Positions 63,978-64,000 of a stretch of 64,000 nucleotides of DNA are shown in pieces (within the stretch, counting starts at the first letter, position 1; every line of letters begins with the position of its first letter). The stretch comes from an uncultured Parasutterella sp. (GTDB lineage: Bacteria; Pseudomonadota; Gammaproteobacteria; Burkholderiales; Burkholderiaceae_F). The stretch lies in the NCBI GenBank assembly GCA_900766055.1, contig CAAFTZ010000002.1, positions 6,301-70,300 of the forward strand. The letters are read 5' to 3'. Below the pieces are notes generated by a model. It was given only the letters and a program-made list of their open reading frames with translations, did no database searches and was not told the origin of the DNA. A program made the translations under genes and the position numbers.

Positions 63978-64000
63978 ATTTGTTGTTAATGCCAAGAAGC

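Overview
The window is a gene-dense chromosomal segment of a betaproteobacterium, most likely Burkholderiales and probably Sutterellaceae (Parasutterella/Sutterella-like). The evidence is conserved gene neighbourhoods, recalled rather than searched: hfq-hflX-hflK-hflC-DUF2065-hisZ-purA-phosphoribosyltransferase, pheST-ihfA-merR, rlmN-rodZ-ispG-hisS-yfgM-bamB-der, recJ-prfB-lysS, and a full iscRSUA-hscBA-fdx-iscX operon. Base composition is moderate (about half G+C by eye) with AT-rich promoter regions. I see no rRNA, prophage, insertion sequence, integrase or CRISPR array. Nearly all of it is housekeeping DNA; the novelty lies in its leaders and in a few deviant proteins.

Layout. 1-1.2 kb: end of an unidentified gene, a PsiF-repeat protein and two identical tRNA-Asn genes. 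1.2-7.1 kb, minus strand: aspartate/aromatic aminotransferase, then an ornithine decarboxylase-putrescine antiporter operon (speF-potE) behind a leader that encodes a SpeFL-like arrest peptide. 7.1-9.8 kb: uvrB and a low-molecular-weight phosphatase. 9.8-15.3 kb: the Isc iron-sulfur operon behind two IscR-like operators. 15.3-22.4 kb, minus strand: Nudix, lysS, SDR, prfB (with its programmed frameshift), recJ and an uncharacterised protein. 22.5-25.3 kb: lolC-lolD-tatD. 25.3-27.8 kb: ACT protein-UPF0210-RidA behind a highly structured leader. 27.9-30.3 kb: relA and two tRNA-Val. 30.3-33 kb, minus strand: SPFH protein, NfeD and an M20 peptidase. 33-41.2 kb: thrS-infC-rpmI-rplT, pheST-ihfA-merR and tRNA-Pro. 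41.2-47.9 kb: radical SAM protein, a 50-residue ORF behind a Pho-box-like site, surE-nlpD-rlmD without pcm or rpoS, three unknown membrane proteins, and ndk. 47.9-63.5 kb: a long plus-strand block of translation, envelope and GTPase genes ending in purA. The window closes with two tRNA-Leu genes.

The main discovery candidate is the speF leader (about 6189-6575, minus strand). A short ORF encodes a peptide whose C-terminal part resembles the ornithine-sensing arrest peptide SpeFL of gammaproteobacteria and ends in UAG. The 11 bases beginning at that stop codon are perfectly complementary to the speF Shine-Dalgarno region, so a ribosome stalled at the stop should free speF translation. A second candidate is the 145-base leader of the ACT-UPF0210-RidA operon. 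It can be drawn as a three-way junction whose closing helix buries the Shine-Dalgarno sequence, like a translational riboswitch. Further oddities are an infC gene that seems to start with AUA, an IscR lacking its histidine cluster ligand, an IHF-alpha with an altered DNA-binding arm, and a missing rpoS at its usual locus.
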